Below are positions 7,198-16,645 of a stretch of DNA of 35,672 nucleotides, piece after piece. Numbering within the stretch: position 1 is the stretch's first letter; each line of letters opens with the position of its first letter. The stretch spans positions 1-35,672 of the forward strand of contig PLYR01000116.1 of NCBI GenBank assembly GCA_003153435.1. The letters are read 5' to 3'. The stretch is from Bacteroidota bacterium (GTDB lineage: Bacteria; Bacteroidota; Bacteroidia; Palsa-965). Both the position numbers and the translations under genes were made by a program. The notes under the pieces are model-generated. The model was not told where the DNA came from. It worked only from the letters and a program-made list of their open reading frames with translations, and searched no databases.

Positions 7198-8946
7198 ATG
7201 AAAGTACTTCTTTTGGAATTTGCTGTGGCTTTTCCCGGTGAGCAACCGAGAAGGCCTGAGGAATATTTAATGGGTGGAAACCGCGACCTTGTATTAAATG
7301 CAGCATCTTTCTTTCTAGGCTTTAAGAATCGGGATTCTCGGTATGTAAATAATAGGGATTTATTAGGCATGTTTTTTAGGCAAGAAAACAGAGACTTTGC
7401 AACAGCGGTACATGAGAGAATTCGGATTCAGGAAAGGCAGGGCCGTCAGGTACAAATAATTAACCCATATACAAGCCTGAAGCTATTTGAAACATTCTTT
7501 CAAATAGTAGATAACGATGTAACACAAACTCCACAGGAATTCGAAATCAATCTATTTAAAGCATATCTGGTTCTTAATTCGAACTTTACTTCCAGGCAGA
7601 TGGCTGCGACCACATCCACTACTGAATTGGAAGAGGAGCTGAAAATTCCAATGCTTTTTTTTTGCATGAGCTATGTTGCTTCAGACGTTACTAATTATGA
7701 CCTATCTGAACTGTGGATAACACAAACAATAAAAACCATTTACCTTTTCCAGTTTCTGGAACGTGATGCCAGGACCCAGCGATTACTTGCTGCTTTCCTT
7801 ACGCATTTTGAGTGTCGCTCATGGGAGGAATACTTGAAACGGTTGCTTCCGCTTACAGCTCCTGCCATCAAGAGTGAGCGTGAAGCCCATACGGACATAA
7901 TCCTCACGGGGGATGAGCAATATGAAGCGGCGTGTACTTTCATTGAAAAGTTCATTGTCCCTATCAATGAACCCTTATTGGAAAGCGATTTTCTTTCTCT
8001 TAGATCCAAACCTTTATACAAAATCGAGGACGGCAAGTATCGCATCATTTTTAGCCTCTTTGTGCTTGAAAAGATATTTAAAGGGATGTATTTTATTCTT
8101 CGTGACATAAATACCAGTTTGCCTGCAGATGAAAAGATAACAGATCTCAAAAGTTTGTTTGGTGCTGATTTTGCAGAGAACACCCTTTGTTCAGAAGTTA
8201 TCAAAATCATTTATCCTGATAATTGCGTTCGTTATTCCGGAGAGGAATTGGCGGCGATGGGAATCCAGGGTGCCCCGGACTCCTATGTTCGCAAAGCAAA
8301 GAATATCCTTTTAATTGAGTCAAAGGATTTCCTTATCCCAGCCCCCGTAAAGGAATCTTGCGATTACTCGCAATATGAAAACGAATTTGAGAAGAAGCTG
8401 TATTTTATGGTGGATAGACGGGGGGTGGAGATGCCAAAGGCAATTATGCAGCTGATTGGAACTATTAGGAGAGTTTTAAGAAAGGAGTTTGAAGCTGATA
8501 AGCGGTATCATTATCGTGATGTGACGATTTACCCAGTGCTTCTCACCCATGAACATCAATACAATGTTGCAGGTTTTAATGAACTATTAAACTATTGGTT
8601 TCAGGCTGAGCTTGAGCTATTGCAGGAAGAGGGTTTCTATATACGTGGTGTGAGGCCATTAGTTGTGGTCAACATAGATTCGCTTATCTACCATCAAGTG
8701 GCTCTCCAAAAAGAGATTCCATTGCATGAAGTGTTAAATAAATATTTGGAACACACCCATATTGCCCCTGGAATTATGTTCCCAACTGAAGCGGAAGCAC
8801 AAAAACACGTAATGTCGAAAATGGATCCTTTCTCCATTTTTATTCATAACTACTTTACGGATCTTGGATTCAGAGAATTCCCTCCGATGCTCAATGAACT
8901 CGGACTGACGATCTTTAAAGAGGAAAGAGAAAATTCGGATCAATAA
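7198..8946 (+). CDS. Unrecognised 582-residue protein with PD-(D/E)XK-like motif
   Basis: I recognise no named family. The protein is soluble, mostly helical, with no signal peptide. Its clearest feature is Pro360-Asp361, then twelve residues ending in a hydrophobic strand (NILLI), then Glu374-Ser-Lys376-Asp. This D-(X12)-ExK pattern is that of the PD-(D/E)XK nuclease core, which cuts DNA or RNA with divalent metal. No other catalytic motif is obvious. It is the first gene of a three-gene operon: the next gene starts 8 bp after its stop, and a third, related to the second, follows. The set lies beside an integrase/HTH pair in an island, a typical place for defence modules. Defence function and nuclease activity are inference. 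The start at 7198 is the first ATG after a possible promoter box TATCTTTA near 7159. Confidence 0.85.
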   Translation: MKVLLLEFAVAFPGEQPRRPEEYLMGGNRDLVLNAASFFLGFKNRDSRYVNNRDLLGMFFRQENRDFATAVHERIRIQERQGRQVQIINPYTSLKLFETFFQIVDNDVTQTPQEFEINLFKAYLVLNSNFTSRQMAATTSTTELEEELKIPMLFFCMSYVASDVTNYDLSELWITQTIKTIYLFQFLERDARTQRLLAAFLTHFECRSWEEYLKRLLPLTAPAIKSEREAHTDIILTGDEQYEAACTFIEKFIVPINEPLLESDFLSLRSKPLYKIEDGKYRIIFSLFVLEKIFKGMYFILRDINTSLPADEKITDLKSLFGADFAENTLCSEVIKIIYPDNCVRYSGEELAAMGIQGAPDSYVRKAKNILLIESKDFLIPAPVKESCDYSQYENEFEKKLYFMVDRRGVEMPKAIMQLIGTIRRVLRKEFEADKRYHYRDVTIYPVLLTHEHQYNVAGFNELLNYWFQAELELLQEEGFYIRGVRPLVVVNIDSLIYHQVALQKEIPLHEVLNKYLEHTHIAPGIMFPTEAEAQKHVMSKMDPFSIFIHNYFTDLGFREFPPMLNELGLTIFKEERENSDQ

Positions 8947-8954
8947 TTCCACAC

Positions 8955-9656
8955 ATGACAGAAACCGGAATCACAATAAAAATTGAATATTGCACCTTAG
9001 AAGAATATCGTCCAAAAGGAATGGAGGAATTCCAGCAAGTGCTTTCTGAAAATTACATAACAGTTATTCGTGCAATGCGTGGTAGCTGTGGTGGGGGAAT
9101 GAATCATTTAGCGGTGGAACTAATCTCTCAAATTGATCTAAGTGATGTCTTAAAAATCATCCGAGATGGTGTCATCTTTGATCTAATGAAGTCTGGTAGC
9201 AGGGCATTTGTATTACAACCGTTTTTAAACGCATACAAGAAACTTTGCAAGCTTAATGCAGGAGTTAGAGCAATAGGAATTGAAGAGTTAAACATTAGTT
9301 TTAGAGACTCGAAAATTAAAATATACAATTTAGGAGAAACAGACGTTATTGACGAGCTGGAGAAGATATTCGTAGCATTGGCTGGAAATTATGAAAATAT
9401 GATTCTTCCTTCAGGAGAAAAGCCTTATGAAGTTTATATCCCTGTTTTTAGAGATATCCGTGAAGATGGAGAAATAATCTACAGGCAATTGCAAGATTAT
9501 GACGAAACCATACAAGACGTTTCAAAGGATGACTATTATAATTATTGGGGATTGGGATACGATTGGGACATATTCTCAAGAGCTTATGATTTAAAAGCGA
9601 AACAACTCCTTCAAGAGCGATTTTTCAAACCGGACTGGATGCGATACTATCGTTGA
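8955..9656 (+). CDS. Operon partner protein, paralogue 1 (unknown family)
   Basis: This 233-residue protein has no signal peptide or clear membrane span. It is closely related to the next gene over its whole length. Shared segments are a start of the form GIxIKxEYCT, then MEEF with LSENYITVIR, a GGGxNH turn followed by an ISQ segment, a DGxIFD helix, ELNI and FKDS/FRDS strands, LPSGEKPY or LPTGEKPY, and an end with DxDYYxYWG followed by YDWD. The glycine-rich GGG-N-H turn and the acidic-aromatic DDYYNYWG block are the most conserved parts and may form a binding surface. The 8-bp gap to the PD-(D/E)XK-like gene suggests translational coupling and a shared complex. I do not recognise the family. 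Confidence 0.85.
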   Translation: MTETGITIKIEYCTLEEYRPKGMEEFQQVLSENYITVIRAMRGSCGGGMNHLAVELISQIDLSDVLKIIRDGVIFDLMKSGSRAFVLQPFLNAYKKLCKLNAGVRAIGIEELNISFRDSKIKIYNLGETDVIDELEKIFVALAGNYENMILPSGEKPYEVYIPVFRDIREDGEIIYRQLQDYDETIQDVSKDDYYNYWGLGYDWDIFSRAYDLKAKQLLQERFFKPDWMRYYR

Positions 9657-9682
9657 GCTAAAAATATTTGTAACATTTATTT

Positions 9683-10399
9683 ATGAAAACAGGGATTGCA
9701 ATAAAACTAGAATATTGTACCATCGGAAAGTATATGTTGGATGGTATGGAGGAATTTGAAACCTCCCTCTCAGAAAACTATATAACGGTTATAAGGCCAA
9801 GACCAGGAGGGCTTGGAGGAGGCTTAAATCATTTTATTGTTGATTTTATCTCCCAGACGAATTTGGAGGACATATCTAAGCTTGTTCAGGATGGGATAAT
9901 CTTCGATGCTCTGAAATATAGCGGTCGCACGCTTATAATAAAACCCTTCATTGCTGCCGTAAAAAAGTTAATTGCAATAAATAAACACAAGAATGTTGTC
10001 GGTATTTCGGAATTGAATATCACTTTTAAAGATTCAATCCTTAAAATTTACAATATCCGGGAATCAACCTTACTTGATCAACTGGAAGAAATCCTCAAAA
10101 TAGTATCTACAAATTATGTTTCGTTGATCCTGCCGACTGGAGAAAAACCATATATGATTCATCTTCCTCTGTTCAATGATCTGGAATCTGGTAAACTGCC
10201 TACGTTTAGAACCCTTTTTGATTTTGATGAACCGATTCAGGATGCTTCAGATGCGGATTACTATAAGTATTGGGGGATATATTACGACTGGGATGGAAGC
10301 AGAAAGGTTTTTGAAGTTAAGGAGCGGCTTCTTCATGCTAAAACTTTCTTCTTGCAATCAGAATACTGGCAGGAAATCGACAGGAGAAATAAAGCATGA
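9683..10399 (+). CDS. Operon partner protein, paralogue 2 (unknown family)
   Basis: This 238-residue protein is the tandem paralogue of the gene at 8955, with a 26-bp gap between them. By eye roughly 40% of residues match, spread over the full length, so this is an old duplication kept as two genes rather than a recent copy. That pattern fits a heteromeric complex or two target specificities. Differences concentrate in the middle (residues 100-150) and in the last 30 residues. The next gene is convergent, ending at 10481, so the operon ends here. No stem-loop terminator is evident in the 81-bp gap. Function unknown. Confidence 0.85.
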   Translation: MKTGIAIKLEYCTIGKYMLDGMEEFETSLSENYITVIRPRPGGLGGGLNHFIVDFISQTNLEDISKLVQDGIIFDALKYSGRTLIIKPFIAAVKKLIAINKHKNVVGISELNITFKDSILKIYNIRESTLLDQLEEILKIVSTNYVSLILPTGEKPYMIHLPLFNDLESGKLPTFRTLFDFDEPIQDASDADYYKYWGIYYDWDGSRKVFEVKERLLHAKTFFLQSEYWQEIDRRNKA

Positions 10400-10480
10400 C
10401 TATAATTTCCTAATCAATCTGGTAATCTTTACAAGCAAGAGGGCCAAATTCGTTCAAAAAAGCTATACAAAATACCTCCC

Positions 10481-12472
10481 TTACACTCTTACTCCAATCA
10501 ATGTTACATCATCTATCTGTTCTAGATCGCCTACCCATTCTTTAAATGTTATTTCCAGCAATTCTTTTTGGTCTTGCATTGGCAAATGAGCATTTGCGGC
10601 CAACAATTCTCTTAGATTCTTGCTCATAAATTTCTTGCCTTTTTCACCCCCAAACTGGTCTGGGAAACCATCTGTTAAAGTATAAACTACATCCCCTTGT
10701 TTTAATTCAATCTCCTGTTGGGTAAAAGAAGTAGCCTGTCTATCATGCTTCCCGACTGGCATTTTATCAGGTTTTATCTCAATAGTTTCGCTTCCCCTTA
10801 TGATCCAAACGGGGTTGTTGGCTGCTGCTATAGTTAATTTGTTTGTTTTAAAGTCATAAACAGTTAAGCTGGTATCCATTCCATCTTTACCTCCTTCGAG
10901 GCTACCATCTTTCTTCAGACGTTCAATTATTATTTTTCGTGTCGTATTTAAAATTTCCGAGGGGTTAGTGTCCGTTTCAATTGCTTTCTCAAGGCTGGTA
11001 ACATTTAATAAACTCATAATTGCTCCGGGCACTCCATGCCCAGTGCTATCAGCAGTAGCCAGGGCAAAAGTTCCATTATTTAATTTGCTGGCCCAATAGA
11101 AATCGCCACTTACAATATCCTTGGGTTTAAATAGAACAAAATAATCATGTAAATTCTCATTTAGGATTTCTGTGGTGGCTATAAAACTGCGTTGGATACG
11201 TTCTGCATAATTTATGCTGTCTATAATCTCCTTTTGGTGTTCTTCTACGAGATGCTTTTGTTTTTCAATAAGATGCTTCTGCTTTTGGGTTACTTTCCAT
11301 CGATTATACATGAAACCTGCAAAAACAGCAACGATTAATAGTATTAATATGACAGAATATAGAAAAAGACGTTGGCGTTTCTTCTCCTCTAATGTTATTG
11401 CCGATTGTTTCTCCTTATCTTTTTCAAGAAGCTTTATCTGAGACTCTTTCTTTTCGCTTTCATATTTTGCAGTCATTTCTGCTGTTTTCTTTGCGCTTTC
11501 AATATTGAAAATGGAATCATTAATTTGTTTAAAGAGAATATGATAATGAAACGCTCCCTTCCAATCTCCGGATATTGAATCACAGAATGCAAGGGCTTCG
11601 TAGTCTGATTTTGCCGTCTCTTTGGCTCCAATTTCAATGGCAACCTGAAGGCTGAGTAAGAGCTGACTCTTCGCTTCAGGAATTTTGTTCTGTTTTAGTA
11701 AAATATCGCCAATATTAGCCGTGGAAGCTGCAACTCCGTTTTTATCATTCAGCTCCTCAAAAAGCACTCTTGCATTTCTATAGTTCTCTAAAGCCTTTCC
11801 ATAATTGCCTTGACTATGGTAAACACTCGCAATGCTGTTATGCGTAATCGAAATTCCAGCTTTGTCTTTAAGTTCCTTAAATATTCCTAAGGCAATGAAA
11901 TCACTTTCTAATGCCTTATTGTAGTATCCTTTCCGCATATATAGGGTTCCCATAGTTCCAGCCGCCTTGGCAATACCTGGCTTAAATCCAATATCAGTAA
12001 ATAGCTTTAATGCTGATGAGTCCATTTCCAAAGCCTTATCCAGCTTCCCTTGGTTTTTGTAAATGGTTCCAATATTCAACTGGCAAGCCGCTCTGCCTTT
12101 ATCATTCCTAATTCGTTCATAAATTTTCAAAGCAGAAAAATATTCTTCTAATGCCATGTCATAATTGGCCTGATACATATAACAAGTACCGAGGTTAGTA
12201 AGAGTGTTAGCATTTAGCTTTTCTCCTCTCATGCTCTTTCCAAATGAAATCGTTTTGGCAAGTTCAATGCAAGCTTTTCCGGCTTCTATTGCTTTCTCGT
12301 ATGCCCCTTGGTCCTCATAAGCATTGCAAAGGGAATTGAGGTGCTTAACCTTCATGCTGTCATCTTTGTCTGATTTTGCAAGTGCGGACAAAGAATCTAT
12401 TTTGTTTTGGCAAAAAGAGATAAGGGTACTGCAGAAGAGAAAGTACAAAACCAGAATGGCTCTTTTAGACAT
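10481..12472 (-). CDS. Membrane TPR protein with SpoIIE/PP2C phosphatase domain
   Basis: This 663-residue protein has a signal peptide or first membrane anchor (residues 1-22), about six or seven tetratricopeptide repeats (residues 45-290, with motifs such as ALEYYSALKIY-like helices and YGKALENYRNA), a coiled stretch, one membrane span (about residues 369-390), a second coiled coil and a C-terminal PP2C-type phosphatase of the SpoIIE class. The metal-binding motifs are present: DIVSGDFYW, ADSTGHGVPGA, TLTDGFPDQFGG and DDVTLIGV. The TPR part is predicted outside the cytoplasm, so the protein probably senses an envelope signal and dephosphorylates a cytoplasmic partner, such as an anti-sigma antagonist. 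This architecture is common in Bacteroidota. No partner kinase or antagonist gene is adjacent. Confidence 0.92.
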   Translation of the reverse strand: MSKRAILVLYFLFCSTLISFCQNKIDSLSALAKSDKDDSMKVKHLNSLCNAYEDQGAYEKAIEAGKACIELAKTISFGKSMRGEKLNANTLTNLGTCYMYQANYDMALEEYFSALKIYERIRNDKGRAACQLNIGTIYKNQGKLDKALEMDSSALKLFTDIGFKPGIAKAAGTMGTLYMRKGYYNKALESDFIALGIFKELKDKAGISITHNSIASVYHSQGNYGKALENYRNARVLFEELNDKNGVAASTANIGDILLKQNKIPEAKSQLLLSLQVAIEIGAKETAKSDYEALAFCDSISGDWKGAFHYHILFKQINDSIFNIESAKKTAEMTAKYESEKKESQIKLLEKDKEKQSAITLEEKKRQRLFLYSVILILLIVAVFAGFMYNRWKVTQKQKHLIEKQKHLVEEHQKEIIDSINYAERIQRSFIATTEILNENLHDYFVLFKPKDIVSGDFYWASKLNNGTFALATADSTGHGVPGAIMSLLNVTSLEKAIETDTNPSEILNTTRKIIIERLKKDGSLEGGKDGMDTSLTVYDFKTNKLTIAAANNPVWIIRGSETIEIKPDKMPVGKHDRQATSFTQQEIELKQGDVVYTLTDGFPDQFGGEKGKKFMSKNLRELLAANAHLPMQDQKELLEITFKEWVGDLEQIDDVTLIGVRV

Positions 12473-13072
12473 ATTTTCAGTATGTGAGTGTTGTTGCGAT
12501 AGGGTGCGCTGCTTTGCTAAGGTATCGAAATAATCAGGAAGGAAAAAAGCTGAAAAAAAAGGAGCAGAAAAAGAAGTTAAATTGTAAGAGTATAATTGTA
12601 AACAGAGAATCAGAATGAAAATGCGACTATTTAGGGAGTTAACTTGGAGGGGTCCAGTCGGCGTGGAATTCGTGGGTCAAGCGAGATGGAATATCCACAA
12701 TAGACGGTTGCATTCTAAGTATTACGAGAGCGAATTAATAAATAAGCCTGGGTCAAAAATGTGGCTTTAACCTGAATCGTATTGGTGCCAGTGAAAAGCG
12801 GTGGTAAGGAGAGTCTGAAATACAGAACTAAGAGGTAAAAACGTTGGAGTCGCCTGCGGATTCGGACCTTAAGTGTTCATAATGGTAGAGTTCATCTCTC
12901 CTCCTCCAAAGGAGGAAAGAACGATACCCAAGTACATACTATCAATTTATCTGACGTCATGATTATTGATCCAATATAATTAACCTATATTTATATTCAG
13001 ATATCAGACTTGTTCTCCATCCCCCCTTTTAACTTGAAAAGAAATTCGTCTTATAAGCCAGACTTTATGACT
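12473..13072. other. Gene-free stretch between divergent genes
   Basis: About 600 bp separate the start of the SpoIIE gene from the start of the SBBP gene. It contains a purine-rich run (12541-12575), a 51-codon ORF (12615-12770, plus) with no feature supporting it, and a short inverted repeat CCTCC-AAA-GGAGG near 12903-12915. The part from about 12640 to 12910 is less AT-rich than its surroundings. I cannot assign it to a gene, an intron or a known RNA. Confidence 0.4.
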
Positions 13073-14671
13073 ATGAAAACAAAAGCAATCTGTCTTTTAC
13101 TTTATTTGTTTTTGTTTGCCTCCGCTTTAAGCTATGCCCAATCCTGGAAATGGGAAAGAAAGGCCGGAAGCCCTACCAATGACGTAGGGCAGGGTACAAC
13201 TACAGATAAGTATGCAAACGTTTATACCACAGGATACTTTACAGGTACTATGTCAATAGGTACAGCCTCTTTAATCAGCAGAGGAGGATGGGATGTGTAT
13301 TTAGCCAAATATGATTCAAGCGGAAATTTTATCTGGGCCAAAAGTGCTGGTAGTGTGGGTGATGATAATGGGGCAACCATGTGTACTGATGATTCATTAA
13401 ATGTTTATCTGGTCGGCACCGTGAACGGAACCGCGATTTTTGGCACAGACACGCTTATTGGATTTGGTGGGGACGACTGTTTCCTGGCTAAATACAATTC
13501 AGCTGGAACATTAATCTGGGTAAGGCATATGGGGGGTGCAGGTGCTGATGAAGGTACTGATGTACTCCTGGACAAAAATGGAGATCTTGTATTGAGTGGT
13601 TGTTTTTCAAACACTTGCTCATTTGACACCATAACAGCGATAAGCCAAGGAGGGAGTGATGCTTTTATTGCAAAATACAGCTCCTCAGGGCATGTAAAAT
13701 GGATCAGCACACAAGGAGGTACCAGTGATGATCTGGGTTTTGGTATTGCCATTGATAATAACAACAAAATCCTATATGCCGGTCTTTTTACCACATCAGC
13801 CACTTTTGGCACCGTGACATTAACAGGATTGGGAGCCAACTACAACACCTTCGTTTCCCGATATTCTTCAACAGGAAATCTGGAGTGGATAAAACAAGCC
13901 GGAGGCAATGGTCCCACAAATACACTAGCAATTGCAACCGATTTAAACGGCAGTGTATACATAACCGGTTACTTTTCCGGCACAACACATTTTGATACCA
14001 CTTCTTTTATATGCAAAGGCCAGGTAGATGCATTCGTTTCAAAATACGACAACAATGGAAACCGAAGGTGGACAAAACGTTTCGGAGGACCCAACTACGA
14101 TTACTCCTTTGCAATTGCAACAGACAAACAAGCTAACTGTTATATAGCCGGGGACACCGGCGCGACGGCTCATATTCACATCTTCATAAACAAATACGAC
14201 AGCGCAGGAGCTTTCGAATGGACAAAAACGGCCGGAGGATATGGTCAGTTAAACGCAGCATATGGATTGGCAACGGATGCTGCCGGGTATCTATACGTAA
14301 ATGGTATCTTTTCAAGTTACTGTCCATTTGATTCTGACACACTCCACACCAACGGAGGCTGGGATATCTTTCTATCCAAACTAAGTTCCCCTCCGGATAT
14401 GGATGATGCAGGAATAAATGAATTAAACTTTGCTCAGAACGTTGTAGTCTACCCCAACCCAACCACTGGAATGTTAACAGTTAAAAACGAGAATGGATTG
14501 CTGAAAAGGATTTACTTTTATAACCTGCTTGGAGAGCAGGTATATTCTAATTCTTCTGTGTTTCATCGGACGATCGTGGAATTTGACCTTTCAAAACAAG
14601 CAGCAGGGATTTATTTTATAAAGATAGAAACAGACAAAGGGGTGATGACAAAGAAAATCATCCTTAATTAA
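13073..14671 (+). CDS. T9SS-exported SBBP beta-propeller protein (copy 1)
   Basis: About 532 residues from MKTKAICLL, which starts a classic signal peptide ending at SYAQ. Longer starts at 13010 or 13067 only add non-signal residues. The mature part consists of about eight repeats of roughly 50 residues of the SBBP type (variants of FLAKYNSAGTLIWVRHMGG, then GNVYITGYF and FGxxTL), predicted to form a beta-propeller. The last 80 residues are a type A sorting domain for type IX secretion: NVVVYPNPTTGMLTVKN, then LGEQVYS, and an ending MTKKIILN. The protein is therefore expected to be secreted or attached to the cell surface. A paralogue follows at 14955 with a sorting-domain remnant between them. 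Confidence 0.92.
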   Translation: MKTKAICLLLYLFLFASALSYAQSWKWERKAGSPTNDVGQGTTTDKYANVYTTGYFTGTMSIGTASLISRGGWDVYLAKYDSSGNFIWAKSAGSVGDDNGATMCTDDSLNVYLVGTVNGTAIFGTDTLIGFGGDDCFLAKYNSAGTLIWVRHMGGAGADEGTDVLLDKNGDLVLSGCFSNTCSFDTITAISQGGSDAFIAKYSSSGHVKWISTQGGTSDDLGFGIAIDNNNKILYAGLFTTSATFGTVTLTGLGANYNTFVSRYSSTGNLEWIKQAGGNGPTNTLAIATDLNGSVYITGYFSGTTHFDTTSFICKGQVDAFVSKYDNNGNRRWTKRFGGPNYDYSFAIATDKQANCYIAGDTGATAHIHIFINKYDSAGAFEWTKTAGGYGQLNAAYGLATDAAGYLYVNGIFSSYCPFDSDTLHTNGGWDIFLSKLSSPPDMDDAGINELNFAQNVVVYPNPTTGMLTVKNENGLLKRIYFYNLLGEQVYSNSSVFHRTIVEFDLSKQAAGIYFIKIETDKGVMTKKIILN

Positions 14672-14762
14672 AAGGCGATAAGTGAAGCAGGTGTATAGTA
14701 AAACCAGTCATAAACCCCTAAAAGTGCATAGTTATTCCAGGGTGTAGACACAGTCTTATTCA

Positions 14763-14852
14763 TTAAATGTATTTCCCAATCCATTCAGCGAATTTATTAC
14801 TATGCGGATTGATGGAATTTATGCCAAAGGAGTTAAAATTTTGAAAGATTAA
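14763..14852 (+). pseudogene. Remnant of a T9SS sorting domain
   Basis: A 29-codon open stretch reads LNVFPNPFSEFIT, then MRIDGIYAKGVKILKD and a stop. The NVFPNPFS block is the start of a type A sorting domain, but most of the domain's middle is missing and an in-frame stop lies just upstream near 14745. It lies between two intact T9SS genes, so it is probably what is left of a third tandem gene. Confidence 0.7.
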
Positions 14853-14954
14853 TAATAATGGTTTTTGAGACGAAATGTCACTAAAGCTTGAGTATAGAAT
14901 TGGGTTTAACCTCATCTTCCGTTTAGCAGGCACTTCTATTTGTAAATAATCAAA

Positions 14955-16589
14955 ATGAGAAAACTATTCCTTTATGCTTTTTTTAGCCTATCCTCAATTT
15001 TGTGTTATTCGCAGAATTGGAAATGGGTTACTGGTGGGGGCGGACCTGGAAATGATGAATATTGGGCAATTAAACTTTCAAAAGATCTTGCAAATGTTTA
15101 TGCCGCTGGTCCATTTGAACAAACTGCCAAGATTGGATCTACATTTTTAACAAGTGCTGGTAGTGCTGATATTCTTTTGTCGAAGTATGATACAGCGGGC
15201 AACGTGGTTTGGGCGAAACGTATAGGTGGCGGTGCTGGCTATGATGCACCAACTGAAATATTTGAGGATGACTCATCGCATATATATGTATTTGGTGTTT
15301 TCCAAGGGAAAGCTGGCTTTGGCTCTGATACATTATTAGCTGGAGCGTCGGGTGATGGTGCTTTTTACGCGAAATATGATTCGAATGGCCAACAAATCTG
15401 GATTAAACAGATGCATGGCAATGGTATTTGTTATAGCGGTGAGATCAGGACTGATATGAATGGGGATCTTCTTATTTCAGGGCAGTTCTCCGATTCTTTG
15501 TCCATCGACACAATAACAATAGTCAGCAAAGGACTAGGCGATTGTTTTCTGGCTAAACTATCTCCGAATGGAAATGTTCACTGGGTTAGAACTGCGGGTG
15601 GCACTGGGGATGATGGTATTTCTGGTATGAATGTAGATAAAAATAATAATATAATGATCACTGGTTATTTTACAGACAATGCAATGTTTGGTTCAAATGC
15701 CATTATTGGAACTCCGAGCCAACCTAACGCTTTTGTTTCTAAATATTCTTCTTCAGGAACAAATTTATGGGTTAAATCAGGCGGAGGGAATGCGCGAACC
15801 TATGGAAGTTGGATAACATCAGACCTTGCTAATAATTATTATGTAGTTGGATATTTTTATGGAACCGTCCATTTTGATTCTACTGCCCTGACAAGTGCAG
15901 GTAAGGATGACATTTTCATTGCACGGTACGATGCGAATGGTAATAGGAAATGGGCTAAGAGATTGGGAGATGTGGGATATGATGAAGCTTACTATTCCGT
16001 TACCGACAATTCAGGTAATAGCTTTCTAACTGGGAGATATACACCAACAATATCAGGGATACCAAACCCCAATTCGGAATTTTTAGTTGCTAAGATTGAC
16101 AGCTCCGGAATATTGAAGTGGCTTAAGACAAGCGGAATGAAGAGAAATGCATATGGAGAATCATCTGAGTGTGCTTTTGACAATTCTAATAATCTTTATG
16201 TTGGAGGATTTTTTCAAGGGATCAATTACTTTGATTCAGATTCGGTTGTTTGTAACGGAGGATGGGACATGTGTCTGGCAAAATTGCATGATTCCACTGG
16301 AATTGTAAGTTCCATAACAGATTTGGTCGAACCGATTCATGTGACTATCTACCCCAACCCATGCATTGGTGAAATAACTCTGGATCTGAGTGGAGTTATA
16401 TTTGATGACTTGACAATTTCAATTTCAAACGTTCTGGGGCAAGAGATGCAAAAAAGCCAAATAAAGGCGACTGAAGAGGGGCACATCCATACCACAATAA
16501 TTTTGCCAGGGCTACCTTCTGGTATTTATTTAGTTCAAATCAAATATGGAAGCAGGTATGTGAGAAAAAAAATCATTGTTAGAGCATAA
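14955..16589 (+). CDS. T9SS-exported SBBP beta-propeller protein (copy 2)
   Basis: This 544-residue protein is the paralogue of the gene at 13073, with the same plan: signal peptide (MRKLFLYAFFSLSSILCYSQ), an NWKWVTGGGGPGNDE first blade matching SWKWERKAGSPTNDV of copy 1, about eight SBBP repeats, and a C-terminal type A sorting domain (VTIYPNPCIGEITLDLSG, then LGQEMQKS, ending RKKIIVRA). The blades keep the pattern F.AKYDSNGQQIW and GNVHWVRTAGG. Copy 2 uses more AT-rich codons than copy 1, so the two have diverged for some time or arrived separately. The likely location is the cell surface. No enzyme motif is seen and a binding role is inferred from the propeller fold. Confidence 0.92.
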   Translation: MRKLFLYAFFSLSSILCYSQNWKWVTGGGGPGNDEYWAIKLSKDLANVYAAGPFEQTAKIGSTFLTSAGSADILLSKYDTAGNVVWAKRIGGGAGYDAPTEIFEDDSSHIYVFGVFQGKAGFGSDTLLAGASGDGAFYAKYDSNGQQIWIKQMHGNGICYSGEIRTDMNGDLLISGQFSDSLSIDTITIVSKGLGDCFLAKLSPNGNVHWVRTAGGTGDDGISGMNVDKNNNIMITGYFTDNAMFGSNAIIGTPSQPNAFVSKYSSSGTNLWVKSGGGNARTYGSWITSDLANNYYVVGYFYGTVHFDSTALTSAGKDDIFIARYDANGNRKWAKRLGDVGYDEAYYSVTDNSGNSFLTGRYTPTISGIPNPNSEFLVAKIDSSGILKWLKTSGMKRNAYGESSECAFDNSNNLYVGGFFQGINYFDSDSVVCNGGWDMCLAKLHDSTGIVSSITDLVEPIHVTIYPNPCIGEITLDLSGVIFDDLTISISNVLGQEMQKSQIKATEEGHIHTTIILPGLPSGIYLVQIKYGSRYVRKKIIVRA

Positions 16590-16645
16590 TTGGAGGAAGA
16601 GTTCACCGAAGAAGGTCATTCTGACCATTCAAACAAAGAAGTCCT

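Noticed and set aside
7740-8210. 156-codon minus-strand ORF inside the first operon gene
   Set aside because: It is a shadow of the plus-strand frame, with no homology-like features and no promoter.
12615-12770. 51-codon ORF in the gap before the SBBP gene
   Set aside because: No promoter, neighbour or domain supports it. It is mentioned only under the gene-free stretch.
12600-12920. Group II intron remnant
   Set aside because: The domain V signature and intron ends are not visible and no maturase sequence is present.
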